Shown piece by piece: positions 29,218 through 39,876 of a stretch of DNA of 64,000 nucleotides. This DNA is from Paraburkholderia solitsugae (lineage in GTDB: Bacteria; Pseudomonadota; Gammaproteobacteria; Burkholderiales; Burkholderiaceae), in the NCBI RefSeq assembly GCF_013177695.1, contig NZ_WOEY01000021.1, positions 26,079 through 90,078 of the forward strand, written 5' to 3'. The position numbers were made by a program, and so were the translations under genes. The notes beneath the pieces are model-generated. The model had not been told where the DNA came from, searched no databases, and saw nothing but the letters and a program-made list of their open reading frames with translations. The stretch's first letter is position 1. Every line of letters begins with the position of its first letter.

Positions 29218-30677
29218 CTTGTAAACTGCTACCAGGCTGTGCATAGTGAAGGACATGACGAAGATGCCTGACATCAAGGACCTGACACCGGAGCAGAAGG
29301 ACGCACTCATCGTTGATCTGGTGAGGCGTCTGAACGAGCTTGAGGCAAAGCTTGAGAAGGACAGTCATAACTCCAGCAAGCCGCCGTCAAGCGATGGTCC
29401 GCAGCGCAAGCCGAAGTCATTGCGTGGCACGAGCGGGGCAAAGCCTGGCGCGCAACCGGGGCACAAGGGCAAGACGCTCAAACGCGTGGCCCAACCCGAT
29501 CACATCGAGATTCACCCGGTAGCGCCGGTGTGCGATGCATGCGGCGAACTCATCGAATCCGCCCGCATCGCCGTCTTACCCGAGGGACGTCAGGTAATCG
29601 ATCTGCCGCCCACGCGCTTTGAGGTGACCGAGCATCGCGTGCAGATCGCACAGTGCCGCTGCGGCAAGCACCATTCGGGGGTGTTTCCCGGGAACGTGAG
29701 CCAGGCGGTGCAGTATGGTCCCCAGGTGCGCGCCGCTGCGGTCTATCTGACGCAATACCAGCAGTTGCCCGTGGGGCGTACGGCCCAGGCGCTGGAAGAC
29801 CTGTTCGGTCTGCGTGTGAGTACGGGTACGGTGCAGCACAGCATTGACCAGGCCGCCCAGTTGCTGGCGCCGGCGGTCAAACAGATCAGCCAGGCGCTGC
29901 GTGAGCAACCCGTGGTGCATTTCGATGAGAGCTGCATGCGCGTGGGACGCAAGACTCACTGGCTGCATAGCGCCTCGACGCGCGCGCTGACCTGGTATGG
30001 CGCACACAACAGGCGCGGTCGCGAGGCGCTGGACAGCTTCGGCATTCTGCCCGGCTTTGCGGGAATCGCCGTGCATGACGGCTGGGCAGCCTACGCGCAG
30101 TATGAGTGTGAACATGCGCTGTGCAATGCCCACCATCTGCGCGAACTGGTGTTTGTACTGGAGTCCACCCAGCAAGCCTGGGCCCAGCAGATGATTGATC
30201 TGCTTTGCCAGGCAAAGCGCGAGGTCGACCTCAGTCTGGCTTCAGGCAACACAGCGCTAGGTCAATCGCGCCAACGCTATTACGCGCGACGCAGCCGGAC
30301 GCTGATCGCCCAGGCGCGCAGGCTCAATCCGCAGCAGGCACGTGAGCCCACGCGCAAGGAACTTCGCGGCAGGATCAGGCAAAGCTTTACCTACAACCTG
30401 CTCGGACGCCTTCACAGGCATGCGCGCGAGGTATGGCGTTTCATTGCAGATCACCGTGTACCGTTCGACAACAACCAGGCCGAACGCGATATACGCATGC
30501 CCAAACTCAAACAGAAAATCTCGGGATGCTTCCGCGCGATATCGGGCATGGAGGCGTTCTGCACGATCCGCTCCTACCTCGCCACCTTGCGCAAACAGAA
30601 CCGTTCGCTAATCGATGCGCTGGCCTTGAGCTTTGCCGGAATCGTCGTTTCGCCTCTGACTGCCGCTGAATAGTTAC
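29204..30677 (+). mobile_element. IS66-family insertion sequence, single-ORF (ISBst12-like) type
   Basis: The element is 1,474 bp if bounded by the terminal repeats GTAACTATTCAGCG (29204-29217 and, inverted, 30664-30677). IS66 elements typically begin with GTAA, which supports this. Only the transposase gene is present; the accessory tnpA/tnpB genes are absent, as in the ISBst12 subgroup. The flanks are themselves inverted copies (TGCCGC and GCGGCA next to the ends), so I find no 8-bp target duplication. Confidence 0.7.
29246..30673 (+). CDS. IS66-family transposase
   Basis: A 475-residue transposase, apparently intact. An N-terminal leucine-zipper-like helix (residues 15-40) precedes the SHNSSKPPSSDG motif, a zinc finger (CDACGEL...CRCGKHH), and the DDE domain with DESCMRV, HDGWAAY and the C-terminal DNNQAERDIRM. 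The start may be the GTG at 29246 or the ATGs at 29255 or 29264; AAGGAC is best spaced for the last. The stop codon lies inside the right terminal repeat. No frameshift is seen. Confidence 0.9.
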   Translation: MKDMTKMPDIKDLTPEQKDALIVDLVRRLNELEAKLEKDSHNSSKPPSSDGPQRKPKSLRGTSGAKPGAQPGHKGKTLKRVAQPDHIEIHPVAPVCDACGELIESARIAVLPEGRQVIDLPPTRFEVTEHRVQIAQCRCGKHHSGVFPGNVSQAVQYGPQVRAAAVYLTQYQQLPVGRTAQALEDLFGLRVSTGTVQHSIDQAAQLLAPAVKQISQALREQPVVHFDESCMRVGRKTHWLHSASTRALTWYGAHNRRGREALDSFGILPGFAGIAVHDGWAAYAQYECEHALCNAHHLRELVFVLESTQQAWAQQMIDLLCQAKREVDLSLASGNTALGQSRQRYYARRSRTLIAQARRLNPQQAREPTRKELRGRIRQSFTYNLLGRLHRHAREVWRFIADHRVPFDNNQAERDIRMPKLKQKISGCFRAISGMEAFCTIRSYLATLRKQNRSLIDALALSFAGIVVSPLTAAE

Positions 30678-30790
30678 GCGGCAGGCAAAGAAAAGTAGGT
30701 GCCTGCCCCGCACAGGGGCGACGCTAATAAACCAATAAGAATTCAAGGAAAGGCCAACGCCGTAGGCACACAGAAATGAGCGCCGCACAG
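30664..30790 (-). repeat. Right arm of the 127-bp inverted repeat
   Basis: Reverse complement of 29091-29217 without gaps. It fills the whole space between the transposase and the tsaC gene, and its internal GCCCC/GGGGC hairpin could act as a transcription stop for tsaC on the minus strand. Confidence 0.9.
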
Positions 30791-30807
30791 GCAAAAACCC
30801 CGCCCGC

Positions 30808-31857
30808 TCAACCTTGCGCTTCGAAAGCAGCCGCAGCCCGACCTAACCGGTCATTAACAGCAATCCACTCAATCGTATCCGGCAACTTCTCGATGAGAAT
30901 CCGGCTCACATCCGCGCGATCCAGCGCCCTTAGCAAGCCATACAACTCACGCGCATACACATGCGGATCTTCAGGCGCTGCGATGAAATGCACCCCCTCC
31001 ACATCCGCCCAATGCCCGGCACGCGATGCCCGCGCGACCAGGGCCACACGCTCGCCCGCCCGGCGCGCGGCAAGCAAAGGCTCGAGCGCGCCGAACGGCA
31101 ACAACGCCAACGGCGTTCGCGGCGCATAGTGCGCCTTCAACGTACCTGAAGCCCGCGGTGCCGTCGCATCCGATCCATCCGGTAACCTCGGCGCCTCACC
31201 GAGCACATCGGCGATATCCTGCGGCGTGACCCGCCCCGGCCTCAACAACGCCGGAAACCCACGTGACAAATCCAGAATCGTCGACTCAATCCCGACATCC
31301 GATGCACCGCCGTCCAGCACATGAATCGCACTGCCGAACTCGTCGCGCACATGCTGCGCCGTTGTGGGGCTCACATGCCCAAAACGATTCGCCGACGGCG
31401 CAGCCACACCCCCGTGTCCGCCACGCAACGCGCTGAACGCTTCCAGCAACGCCTGGGCAACCGGATGCGACGGGCAGCGTAACCCCACCGAATCCTGCCC
31501 ACCGCTCACCGCCGCATCAATTCGCGCCGCGCGCTTCAGGATCAACGTGAGCGGCCCTGGCCAGAATGCATCGATCAAGCGCTGCGCCTCGGCGGGCAAA
31601 TGCTCGACCCAGTAGTTCGGATCGCCCTGCGGCGCCAGATGCACGATCACCGGATGATTCGCCGGCCTGCCCTTCGCCGCGTAAATACGCGCGACCGCGT
31701 CCGGACTCTCGGCGTCGCCGCCGAGTCCGTAGACAGTCTCCGTGGGGAACGCGACCAGACCGCCCGCGTCGAGCAGCGCGGCCGCGTGCTCGATCTGCGC
31801 AGCGCTCACAGGCAAGGCGCTCGCGGCGCCCTCGGCGGGTTTCTGTTGATCCGGCAT
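30808..31857 (-). CDS. tsaC: L-threonylcarbamoyladenylate synthase (Sua5 type)
   Basis: A 349-residue enzyme that makes threonylcarbamoyl-AMP from threonine, bicarbonate and ATP for the t6A37 modification of ANN-decoding tRNAs. The YrdC domain (about residues 20-205) has the FPTETVYGLG motif, the KGRP motif and SAN in APSANRFGH. A C-terminal Sua5 domain (about 225-345) makes it the long Sua5/YwlC form rather than short TsaC. ATG 31857 begins MPDQQKP; the frame continues upstream into purK. It starts 10 bp after purK and is last in the purCEK operon. Confidence 0.9.
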   Translation of the reverse strand: MPDQQKPAEGAASALPVSAAQIEHAAALLDAGGLVAFPTETVYGLGGDAESPDAVARIYAAKGRPANHPVIVHLAPQGDPNYWVEHLPAEAQRLIDAFWPGPLTLILKRAARIDAAVSGGQDSVGLRCPSHPVAQALLEAFSALRGGHGGVAAPSANRFGHVSPTTAQHVRDEFGSAIHVLDGGASDVGIESTILDLSRGFPALLRPGRVTPQDIADVLGEAPRLPDGSDATAPRASGTLKAHYAPRTPLALLPFGALEPLLAARRAGERVALVARASRAGHWADVEGVHFIAAPEDPHVYARELYGLLRALDRADVSRILIEKLPDTIEWIAVNDRLGRAAAAFEAQG

Positions 31858-31867
31858 GGCGCTCGCG

Positions 31868-33076
<1,209 letters not shown>

Positions 33077-33168
33077 TCACGTCCGGATGCGCATGCAAAA
33101 CGTGCAATAGCGGCATCCGGCCGGGGGTCAGACATGAGGGGACGTCTAAAAGCAATCAGCCACAGCGC

Positions 33169-33687
33169 TTACAGCGCCGGCAGCACCATTGCGTGGGCCG
33201 CTTCGTTCTGGCGCACGCGGAACGCAGCCAGCTTTTCCGCATACTCGGGGCTCGTGCCGCTCAGAATCGACACCGCGAACAGCGCCGCATTCGCCGCGCC
33301 AGCTTCGCCGATTGCAAACGTGGCAACCGGCACGCCCTTGGGCATCTGCACGATCGAGTGCAACGAATCGACGCCCTTCAGATACTTGCTCGCGACCGGC
33401 ACGCCGAGCACCGGCACCGTGGTCTTGGCGGCCAGCATGCCCGGCAGATGCGCCGCGCCGCCCGCACCCGCGATGATCGCGCGAATGCCGCGCTCACGCG
33501 CGCTTTCGGCATACGCAAACATCTCGTCGGGCATCCGGTGCGCCGACACGACCTTGGCTTCGTACGGCACGCCGAACTCTTGCAGAATCGCAACGGCGTT
33601 CTTCATCACTTCCCAGTCGGAACTGGACCCCATCAGCACGCCGACAACCGGCGCGGCATGCGTATGGGCAGTCTGGACTTCACTCAT
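33169..33687 (-). CDS. purE: N5-carboxyaminoimidazole ribonucleotide mutase (class I PurE)
   Basis: A 172-residue cytosolic enzyme that converts N5-CAIR to CAIR. The family motifs [14 protein letters not shown] (about 15-28), SAHRMPDEM and [10 protein letters not shown] are all present. I start at ATG 33687 (MSEVQTAHT), preceded by an AAGGAAGCCGTAAG site; the upstream frame is spurious. It lies between purC and purK in the same direction. Confidence 0.95.
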   Translation of the reverse strand: MSEVQTAHTHAAPVVGVLMGSSSDWEVMKNAVAILQEFGVPYEAKVVSAHRMPDEMFAYAESARERGIRAIIAGAGGAAHLPGMLAAKTTVPVLGVPVASKYLKGVDSLHSIVQMPKGVPVATFAIGEAGAANAALFAVSILSGTSPEYAEKLAAFRVRQNEAAHAMVLPAL

Positions 33688-33740
33688 CTTACGGCTTCCT
33701 TGTTTCTTGAGAACGCGCCCAAAACTGTCGCTACGCGCAA

Positions 33741-34631
33741 TTAAGCGAGCTTGTGTCCGGTCAGGCGTTCGAGCGCTTCCTGGTACTTCTCGCCCGTCTT
33801 GGTGACCACGTCGTCCGGCAGCTTCGGTGCGGGCGGCTCTTTCTTCCACGGCTGGGTTTCGAGCCAGTCGCGCACGAACTGCTTGTCGAACGACGGCGGG
33901 TTGGTGCCAACCTGATACTGGTCAGCCGGCCAGAAGCGCGACGAATCGGCGGTCAGCGCCTCGTCCATCAGATACAGTTGGCCGTGGTTGTCCAGACCGA
34001 ATTCGAACTTCGTATCCGCGATGATGATGCCGCGCGTGGCGGCGTAGTCAGCGGCTTCCTTGTACAGCTTGATCGAGATGTCGCGGATCGTGGCCGACAG
34101 TTCGGTGCCAATGCGGCGTTCCATCTCGTTGTACGTGATGTTTTCGTCGTGGTGGCCCATTTCGGCCTTGGCTGCAGGCGTGAAAATCGGCTCAGGCAGC
34201 TTTTGCGCGTTTTGCAGGCCCGGCGGCAGTTCCACGCCGCAGACCGAACCGGTTGCCTGGTAGTCTTTCCAGCCGCTGCCAGCCAGATAGCCGCGCACCA
34301 CGGCCTCGACCAGGATCGGCTCGAGGCGCTTCACCACCACTGCACGGCCCTTCACCTGCTCCACTTCGTCCGCCGCCACCACGGATTCGGGCGCCACGCC
34401 CGTGAGGTGATTTGGCACCACATGCTTGAGCTTCTCGAACCAGAAGTTCGCCATTTCGTTGAGCACGCGGCCCTTATTCGGAATCGGCTCGCCCATGATG
34501 ACGTCGAACGCCGACAGACGGTCGGTCGTGACGATCAGCAACTGGTCGTTGCCCACCGCATAGTTGTCGCGGACTTTACCGCGGCCGAGCAGCGGCAGCG
34601 AGCGGAGCGTGGATTCGTAAAGGGTAGACAT
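33741..34631 (-). CDS. purC: SAICAR synthase
   Basis: Phosphoribosylaminoimidazole-succinocarboxamide synthase, 296 residues, joins CAIR and aspartate using ATP. Recognisable motifs are GRGKVRDNY (nucleotide loop, about 16-24), [10 protein letters not shown] and the [11 protein letters not shown] segment. This is the long bacterial/fungal-type PurC rather than the short E. coli type. It heads purC-purE-purK-tsaC and follows fbaA after two tandem hairpins. Confidence 0.95.
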   Translation of the reverse strand: MSTLYESTLRSLPLLGRGKVRDNYAVGNDQLLIVTTDRLSAFDVIMGEPIPNKGRVLNEMANFWFEKLKHVVPNHLTGVAPESVVAADEVEQVKGRAVVVKRLEPILVEAVVRGYLAGSGWKDYQATGSVCGVELPPGLQNAQKLPEPIFTPAAKAEMGHHDENITYNEMERRIGTELSATIRDISIKLYKEAADYAATRGIIIADTKFEFGLDNHGQLYLMDEALTADSSRFWPADQYQVGTNPPSFDKQFVRDWLETQPWKKEPPAPKLPDDVVTKTGEKYQEALERLTGHKLA

Positions 34632-34684
34632 CGTCGTGGTTCGCTAAAAGTGGGGCAAAAAGTATGACCGGAACAAAAGGGAAA

Positions 34685-34745
34685 CGCCGTTCCCCGGATG
34701 ATGCGGGAACGGCGATCGAACGACAACCTGGCCTTTCGGCCAGGT
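34685..34745 (-). terminator. Two tandem hairpins between fbaA and purC
   Basis: On the minus strand, first ACCTGGCC/GGCCAGGT (34726-34745, 4-base loop) and then CGCCGTTCCC/GGGAACGGCG (34685-34714, 10-base loop), the latter followed by TTTCCCTTTTG. They separate the glycolytic genes from the purine genes. The second resembles an intrinsic terminator with a broken U-tract, so some read-through is likely. Confidence 0.65.
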
Positions 34746-34763
34746 GTTGAGCGTGCTTATAGC

Positions 34764-35828
34764 TTAGCGGACGACTTGCGCGAGGTCGCCCGATTTGTAC
34801 TTCTCCGCGATTTTATCAAGCGAAACCGGCTTGATCTTGCCTGCCTGGCCTTCGCAACCGAATTGCGTGAAGCGCTCGAGACAGATCTTCATCGCCGCTT
34901 CGCGCGCCGGCTTCAGGTAGTCGCGCGGATCGAACTTGCCCGGGTTGGTCGCCATGTAGCGGCGGATCGCACCGGTGATCGCCAGACGCAGGTCGGTGTC
35001 GATATTGACCTTGCGCACGCCGTTCCTGATGCCTTCCTGAATTTCTTCAACCGGCACACCGTAGGTTTCCTTCATGTCGCCGCCGAATTCGCGGATTTCC
35101 GCGAGCAGCTCCTGCGGCACCGACGACGAACCGTGCATCACCAGGTGCGTATTCGGAATGCGCTGGTGAATTTCCTTGATGCGCTGGATCGACAGAATGT
35201 CGCCCGTGGGCTTCTTGCTGAACTTGTACGCGCCGTGCGACGTACCGATCGCGATCGCGAGCGCGTCGCATTGCGTGCGCTTGACGAAGTCGGCAGCCTG
35301 CTCCGGGTCGGTCAGCAGTTGTTCGCGGGTCATCGTACCTTCCGCGCCGTGGCCGTCTTCCTTGTCGCCCTTCATGGTTTCCAGCGAACCGAGCACGCCC
35401 AGTTCCGCTTCCACCGTGATGCCGATCGAGTGCGCCGCTTCAACCACCTTGCGCGAGACTTCGACGTTGTACTCGTACGATGCGACCGTCTTGCCGTCGG
35501 CTTCGAGCGAACCGTCCATCATCACGCTGGTGAAACCGCTGCGGATCGCTGCCATACAGACCGCCGGCGACTGGCCGTGGTCCTGGTGCATCACGACCGG
35601 AATATGCGGATACGATTCCACCGCTGCTTCGATCAGGTGGCGCAGGAACGGCTCGCCAGCGTACTTACGCGCGCCGGCCGATGCCTGCATGATGACCGGA
35701 GCGTTGACCTTGTCGGCTGCGGCCATGATCGCCTGCACCTGCTCCAGGTTGTTCACGTTGAATGCCGGAATGCCATAACCGTTTTCGGCGGCATGGTCCA
35801 GCAGTTGACGCATTGATACGAGAGGCAT
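34764..35828 (-). CDS. fbaA: Class II fructose-bisphosphate aldolase (Calvin-cycle subtype)
   Basis: A 354-residue zinc-dependent aldolase that interconverts fructose 1,6-bisphosphate with DHAP and glyceraldehyde 3-phosphate. It begins [27 protein letters not shown]. Zinc ligands lie in VMHQDHGQS, and phosphate-binding in GTSHGAYKF and [10 protein letters not shown]. The sequence is of the CbbA/FbaA Calvin subtype common in beta-proteobacteria. ATG 35828 has AAGGAGTTAAGC upstream. It follows pyk after a 373-bp spacer rich in palindromes. Confidence 0.94.
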   Translation of the reverse strand: MPLVSMRQLLDHAAENGYGIPAFNVNNLEQVQAIMAAADKVNAPVIMQASAGARKYAGEPFLRHLIEAAVESYPHIPVVMHQDHGQSPAVCMAAIRSGFTSVMMDGSLEADGKTVASYEYNVEVSRKVVEAAHSIGITVEAELGVLGSLETMKGDKEDGHGAEGTMTREQLLTDPEQAADFVKRTQCDALAIAIGTSHGAYKFSKKPTGDILSIQRIKEIHQRIPNTHLVMHGSSSVPQELLAEIREFGGDMKETYGVPVEEIQEGIRNGVRKVNIDTDLRLAITGAIRRYMATNPGKFDPRDYLKPAREAAMKICLERFTQFGCEGQAGKIKPVSLDKIAEKYKSGDLAQVVR

Positions 35829-36046
35829 GCTTAACTCCTTAGATTGAAACGAATTCTGTGCCGTCGGCATCTTTTTGGGCGATTTTATCGCGAAGCACGC
35901 TGCATACCCGTTCACACATGCCCTAAAGCGCGTCACTTGCGGACCTTCGCCGCACGCGCAATTGGAGTCTGTGCGCCGCCTCTCGCGGGGCATGACAGCC
36001 TGCTTCGCTCAATCAAGCCTGCGCCGATCGAGCAGTTTTCTGTGTC

Positions 36047-36178
36047 GACCAGAGTTGGCGCTTCAGCTGTCGATCAGAGTAAGCGCTAAAGCGCTAACTC
36101 TGATCCCATGCAAAGCTCCTACTCTGGTCCCACGCAACGCGGTCGATCTGAGTTAGCGCTTTAGCGCTTACTCCAATC
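36047..36178. repeat. Cluster of REP-like palindromes between pyk and fbaA
   Basis: The 373-bp spacer 35829-36201 holds two 34-bp palindromic units: 36072-36105 (arms GATCAGAGTAAGCGCT and AGCGCTAACTCTGATC, one mismatch) and 36145-36178 (GATCTGAGTTAGCGCT and a less perfect right arm). A degenerate third half-unit starts at 36047 (GACCAGAGTTGGCGCTT). Units alternate orientation and are spaced by a related TCCCA-type segment. They resemble dispersed bacterial repeats and may end or stabilise the pyk transcript. Confidence 0.75.
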
Positions 36179-36201
36179 CCACGAAGGTTGGTTACCGCCA
36201 A

Positions 36202-37638
36202 TCAATACGGCTCGCCGACGCGCACGATCTTCAGCGTGTTCGTGCCGCCTGCCTGGCCCATCGGTTCACCGACGGTCAGCACCACCATATCGCCGCGCGA
36301 CGCGTAGCCCTTGCTGACCACAGTTTCCAGTGCTTGCTGCAACGCGGTGTCGCGGTCGCTGCTGGTGTCCAGATGCAGCGACGTAACATTGCGGTAGATC
36401 GCCATCGCCCGTTCGCTGCCGACACGCGGCGTGAGCGCGAAAATCGGCACGTGCGTCGAGTGACGCGACATCCACAGCGCGGTCGAACCCGATTCGGTCA
36501 ACGCGACGATTGCCTTCGCGCCAAGATGGAACGCCGTGAACAACGCACCCATGGCGATGGACTGGTCGATTCGCGTGAACGTGCGATCGAGGAAATCCTT
36601 GTCCAGCTCCGACTGTTCCGACTTCTCGGCTTCCAGACAGATTGCCGCCATCGTCTCGATGGTCTCAACCGGGTACTTACCCGCTGCGGACTCGGCCGAC
36701 AGCATCACCGCGTCCGTGCCGTCCAGCACCGCGTTGGCGACGTCCGACACTTCGGCGCGGGTCGGCACCGGCGCATGGATCATCGACTCCATCATCTGGG
36801 TCGCGGTGATCACGAACTTGTTCGATTCGCGGGCCATACGAATCATGCGCTTTTGCAGCGCAGGAACTGCGGCATTCCCCACTTCCACGGCCAGATCGCC
36901 ACGCGCGACCATGATGCCGTCCGATGCGTCGAGGATGCCTTGCAGCGCGGGAATCGCTTCCGCACGCTCGATCTTCGCGATCATCTTCGGCTTGATGCCG
37001 TACGGCGCACCCGCGATGTTCGCGAGCTGGCGGGCCATTTCCATGTCGGTGGCGTTCTTGGGGAACGATACCGCGACGAAATCCACGCCGAGCGACATCG
37101 CCGTGCGGATGTCTTCCATGTCTTTCGCGGTCAGCGCCGGCGCCGACAGGCCGCCGCCCTGGCGGTTGATACCCTTGTTGTTCGACAGCTCGCCGCCGAT
37201 CTTCACGGTGGTGTGAATCTCGCTGCCGATCACGCGTGTGACGTCCAGCACGATCAGGCCGTCGTTGAGCAACAGCACGTCGCCCGGTTTCAGGTCACGC
37301 GGCAGGTCTTTGTAGTCGAGACCGGCGCGTTGTTCGTTGCCGAGTTCGCACTCGGCATCGAGCACGAACGGCTCGCCGGCGACCAGCATGATCTTGCCGT
37401 TTTCGAATTTACCGACCCGGATCTTCGGGCCTTGCAGGTCGGCCATGATGGCGACTTCACGGCCAGCCTGGCGGGCCGCCTCGCGCACGAATTCGGCGCG
37501 CTGGCGGTGGTCGTCGGCGGTGCCGTGCGAGAAATTGAGCCGCACCACGTCCAACCCTGCTCGAATCATTTGCAGCAGAATTTCCGGCGTACTGGAAGCC
37601 GGTCCGATGGTAGCGACAATCTTGGTAGCGCGATGCAT
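36202..37638 (-). CDS. pyk: Pyruvate kinase
   Basis: A 478-residue glycolytic enzyme making pyruvate and ATP from phosphoenolpyruvate and ADP. It starts MHRATKIVATIGPASS; the active-site region MIAKIERAEA, MVARGDLAVE and the TATQMMESM motif are all present, and a C-terminal allosteric domain ends GGTNTLKIVRVGEPY. ATG 37638 has a strong AGGAGACTC site. The frame, however, stays open for a further 149 codons up to a GTG right after the pgk stop (see findings). Confidence 0.93.
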   Translation of the reverse strand: MHRATKIVATIGPASSTPEILLQMIRAGLDVVRLNFSHGTADDHRQRAEFVREAARQAGREVAIMADLQGPKIRVGKFENGKIMLVAGEPFVLDAECELGNEQRAGLDYKDLPRDLKPGDVLLLNDGLIVLDVTRVIGSEIHTTVKIGGELSNNKGINRQGGGLSAPALTAKDMEDIRTAMSLGVDFVAVSFPKNATDMEMARQLANIAGAPYGIKPKMIAKIERAEAIPALQGILDASDGIMVARGDLAVEVGNAAVPALQKRMIRMARESNKFVITATQMMESMIHAPVPTRAEVSDVANAVLDGTDAVMLSAESAAGKYPVETIETMAAICLEAEKSEQSELDKDFLDRTFTRIDQSIAMGALFTAFHLGAKAIVALTESGSTALWMSRHSTHVPIFALTPRVGSERAMAIYRNVTSLHLDTSSDRDTALQQALETVVSKGYASRGDMVVLTVGEPMGQAGGTNTLKIVRVGEPY

Positions 37639-38086
37639 GAGTCTCCTCGTCTGGATGGGATCGCTGGAATGAGCGCTGCGAGTCGGATGCGGAGGCTGCG
37701 CACCGAAGGGTGCTACGGGGGGCTGCGCGCCAGTTGAAACCAGCGTCGCTTTATGGGGTGAAGCGGTGTTCGACACCAGCACGGGGGGTGCCGGTGGGGG
37801 GGCGAGTGCGACCTCTTCGTCCGGGAGTTCTGCCGGCGAGTGAGCGGCTTGTCCGGTGGACAATTCCGCTGCCTCGCTGGCAGTGGTCAACTCCGCGAGC
37901 GCGAGGGGCGACCCGGATTCTTCCTGCTGCGCAATTACAAATTCAGCAGATTCAACAGATTCGGCCGCGGCCGTCGTGGCGGCGGAGCGCGCTTCGCGCT
38001 CCCCTGCCGTTGCTGCTGCGGTGTTGCGCGGCGACTTGTTGCCGCGTGCTTTTGCAGACTTCGCTGAGGGGGAGCGCGTCACCACG
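37639..38086 (-). other. pgk-pyk spacer that is fully open in the pyk frame
   Basis: This 448-bp spacer has no stop in the pyk frame from GTG 38085 (one base after the pgk TAA) to the pyk ATG. The translated stretch is Ala/Ser/Glu/Pro-rich and lacks recognisable domains. Wobble GC content is visibly lower than in pgk or pyk. I see no ribosome-binding site before the GTG. It is most likely untranslated leader for pyk, but an N-terminal extension or coupled peptide is possible. Confidence 0.4.
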
Positions 38087-39280
38087 TTAAGCCCGCGATT
38101 CCAGAACAGCGACTGCGGGCAGTGTCTTGCCCTCGAGGAACTCGAGGAAGGCACCGCCGCCCGTCGAGATGTAGCTGACTTTGTCCTGGATGCCGTATTT
38201 GGCGATGGCCGCGAGCGTGTCGCCGCCGCCGGCAATCGAGAACGCCGACGACTTGGCGATCGCGTCAGCCAGGGTCTTGGTGCCGTTGCCAAACTGATCG
38301 AATTCGAACACGCCGACCGGGCCGTTCCACACGATCGTACCGGCCTTTTCCAGTTGAGCGGCGAGCACCTTGGCGGTTTCCGGTCCGATGTCGAGGATCA
38401 GGTCGTCGTCTTGAACATCCGCGACGGCCTTCACTTCAGCCTTGGCGGTCGGCGAGAATTCCTTCGCCGTGACCACGTCGGTCGGGATTGGCACTGAGGC
38501 GCCGCGGGCTTTCGCTGCGTCGATGATGGCTTTGGCTTCGTTCACCAGATCGGCTTCGGCAAGCGACTTGCCGATCTTCAGGCCGGCCGCCAGCATGAAC
38601 GTATTGGCGATGCCGCCGCCCACGATCAGCTGATCGACCTTGTCAGCGAGCGACTTCAGAATAGTCAGCTTGGTGGACACCTTCGAACCGGCGACGATCG
38701 CCACCAGCGGGCGCTTCGGCGCGCCCAGCGCCTTGCCGAGCGCTTCGAGTTCAGCGGCCAGCAGCGGGCCGGCGCACGCGATCGGCGCGTACTTCGCGAT
38801 GCCGTGCGTGGTGGCTTCGGCGCGGTGCGCGGTGCCGAATGCATCGTTCACGTAGATGTCGCAAAGCTTCGCCATTTTCTGCGCGAGCTCGTCGGAATCC
38901 TTCTTTTCGCCCTTGTTGACGCGGCAGTTTTCCAGCAGCACGACTTGGCCCGGGGCGACGTTCACGCCGTTTTCGACCCAGTTCGCAACCAGCGGCACGT
39001 CCCGGCCGAGCAGCTCGGCGAGGCGCTTCGCGACCGGCGCCAGCGAGTCTTCCGGCTTGAATTCGCCTTCGATCGGGCGGCCCAGGTGCGACGTGACCAT
39101 CACGGCGGCGCCTGCGTCCAGCGCGGCCTTGATGGCCGGCACGGAGGCGCGGATACGGGTGTCTTCGGTGATGTTGCCTTGATCGTCCTGCGGCACGTTC
39201 AGATCGGCGCGGATAAACACGCGTTTGCCGGATAGCTTGCCTTCGGCGATCAGATCGGAGAGACGCAATACCTTGTTCAT
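38087..39280 (-). CDS. pgk: Phosphoglycerate kinase
   Basis: A 397-residue glycolytic/gluconeogenic enzyme that transfers phosphate between 1,3-bisphosphoglycerate and ADP. Motifs include [12 protein letters not shown] near the N-terminus, TSHLGRP, the hinge [13 protein letters not shown], and the nucleotide loop GGGDTLAAI, ending [14 protein letters not shown] use ATG 39280 ([10 protein letters not shown]). It leads the pgk-pyk-fbaA cluster. The 272-bp region upstream (39281-39552) should contain its promoter but shows no motif I can name. Confidence 0.95.
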   Translation of the reverse strand: MNKVLRLSDLIAEGKLSGKRVFIRADLNVPQDDQGNITEDTRIRASVPAIKAALDAGAAVMVTSHLGRPIEGEFKPEDSLAPVAKRLAELLGRDVPLVANWVENGVNVAPGQVVLLENCRVNKGEKKDSDELAQKMAKLCDIYVNDAFGTAHRAEATTHGIAKYAPIACAGPLLAAELEALGKALGAPKRPLVAIVAGSKVSTKLTILKSLADKVDQLIVGGGIANTFMLAAGLKIGKSLAEADLVNEAKAIIDAAKARGASVPIPTDVVTAKEFSPTAKAEVKAVADVQDDDLILDIGPETAKVLAAQLEKAGTIVWNGPVGVFEFDQFGNGTKTLADAIAKSSAFSIAGGGDTLAAIAKYGIQDKVSYISTGGGAFLEFLEGKTLPAVAVLESRA

Positions 39281-39552
39281 GGGCGTGTATGTGCGAGTTG
39301 ATGAGAAGGCGGTGGCGGACGACGCGCTGGCATCCAAGCGCGGCAAACTCCAGCGCTTCGGCACGGCAGCGGCTCCACTGAATCGGGCGCCGGCGGCATG
39401 GTCGCGGCTGTCGCGCCGTGCACCAGCGCGGTTATCCCGGAAACAGCCATTTTAACTGATCCACACTGCCTTCTGACCCGCAACCAGGCGAATGTCCCGT
39501 ATTTGAAGAATGCGCCGTGCATGTTGCGTCGCAGCATTTTCAACCCAATCAA

Positions 39553-39876
39553 TCACATGAAGAGCCGCAGGAGCGTGAACACGACCATTCCCACCACAAT
39601 CGTGCCGAGCATGGTGCGCCGCCACAAAAACCACGCAAGACCGGCCAGCGTTGCGTAAAACTCGTGGTTCGACGGCGCGAACGAGAGCCCGTCCGGCGTC
39701 GCCAGCACATCGGGCAGCACGACGGCGGCGAGCGCCGCGGCCGGCGCATAGCGCAGCATCCGCTGTATACGCTCCGGCAAAACCGTGCGCTCGCCGCCGA
39801 TTAGAAACATGGCACGTGTCACCGCGGTGACGAAAGTCATGCCAATAATGGCCAGCCAGATCTGCGTGGATGTCAC
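39553..39876 (-). CDS. azlD: AzlD-family branched-chain amino acid exporter small subunit
   Basis: A 107-residue membrane protein with three to four helices (IWLAIIGMTFVTAVTRAMFL at the N-terminus) that pairs with AzlC to export branched-chain amino acids or analogues. The start is a GTG at 39876 within a GTGA overlap with the azlC stop, so the two are translationally coupled. Confidence 0.85.
   Translation of the reverse strand: MTSTQIWLAIIGMTFVTAVTRAMFLIGGERTVLPERIQRMLRYAPAAALAAVVLPDVLATPDGLSFAPSNHEFYATLAGLAWFLWRRTMLGTIVVGMVVFTLLRLFM

Noticed and set aside
29196..30685. 8-bp target duplication around the IS66 ends
   Set aside because: The flanking 8-mers are CATGCCGC and GCGGCAGG, inverted rather than direct copies, so they are part of the long repeat and not a duplication.
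36334..37737. 467-codon plus-strand frame opposite pyruvate kinase
   Set aside because: Shadow of pyk with typical Arg/His-rich composition and no ribosome-binding site.
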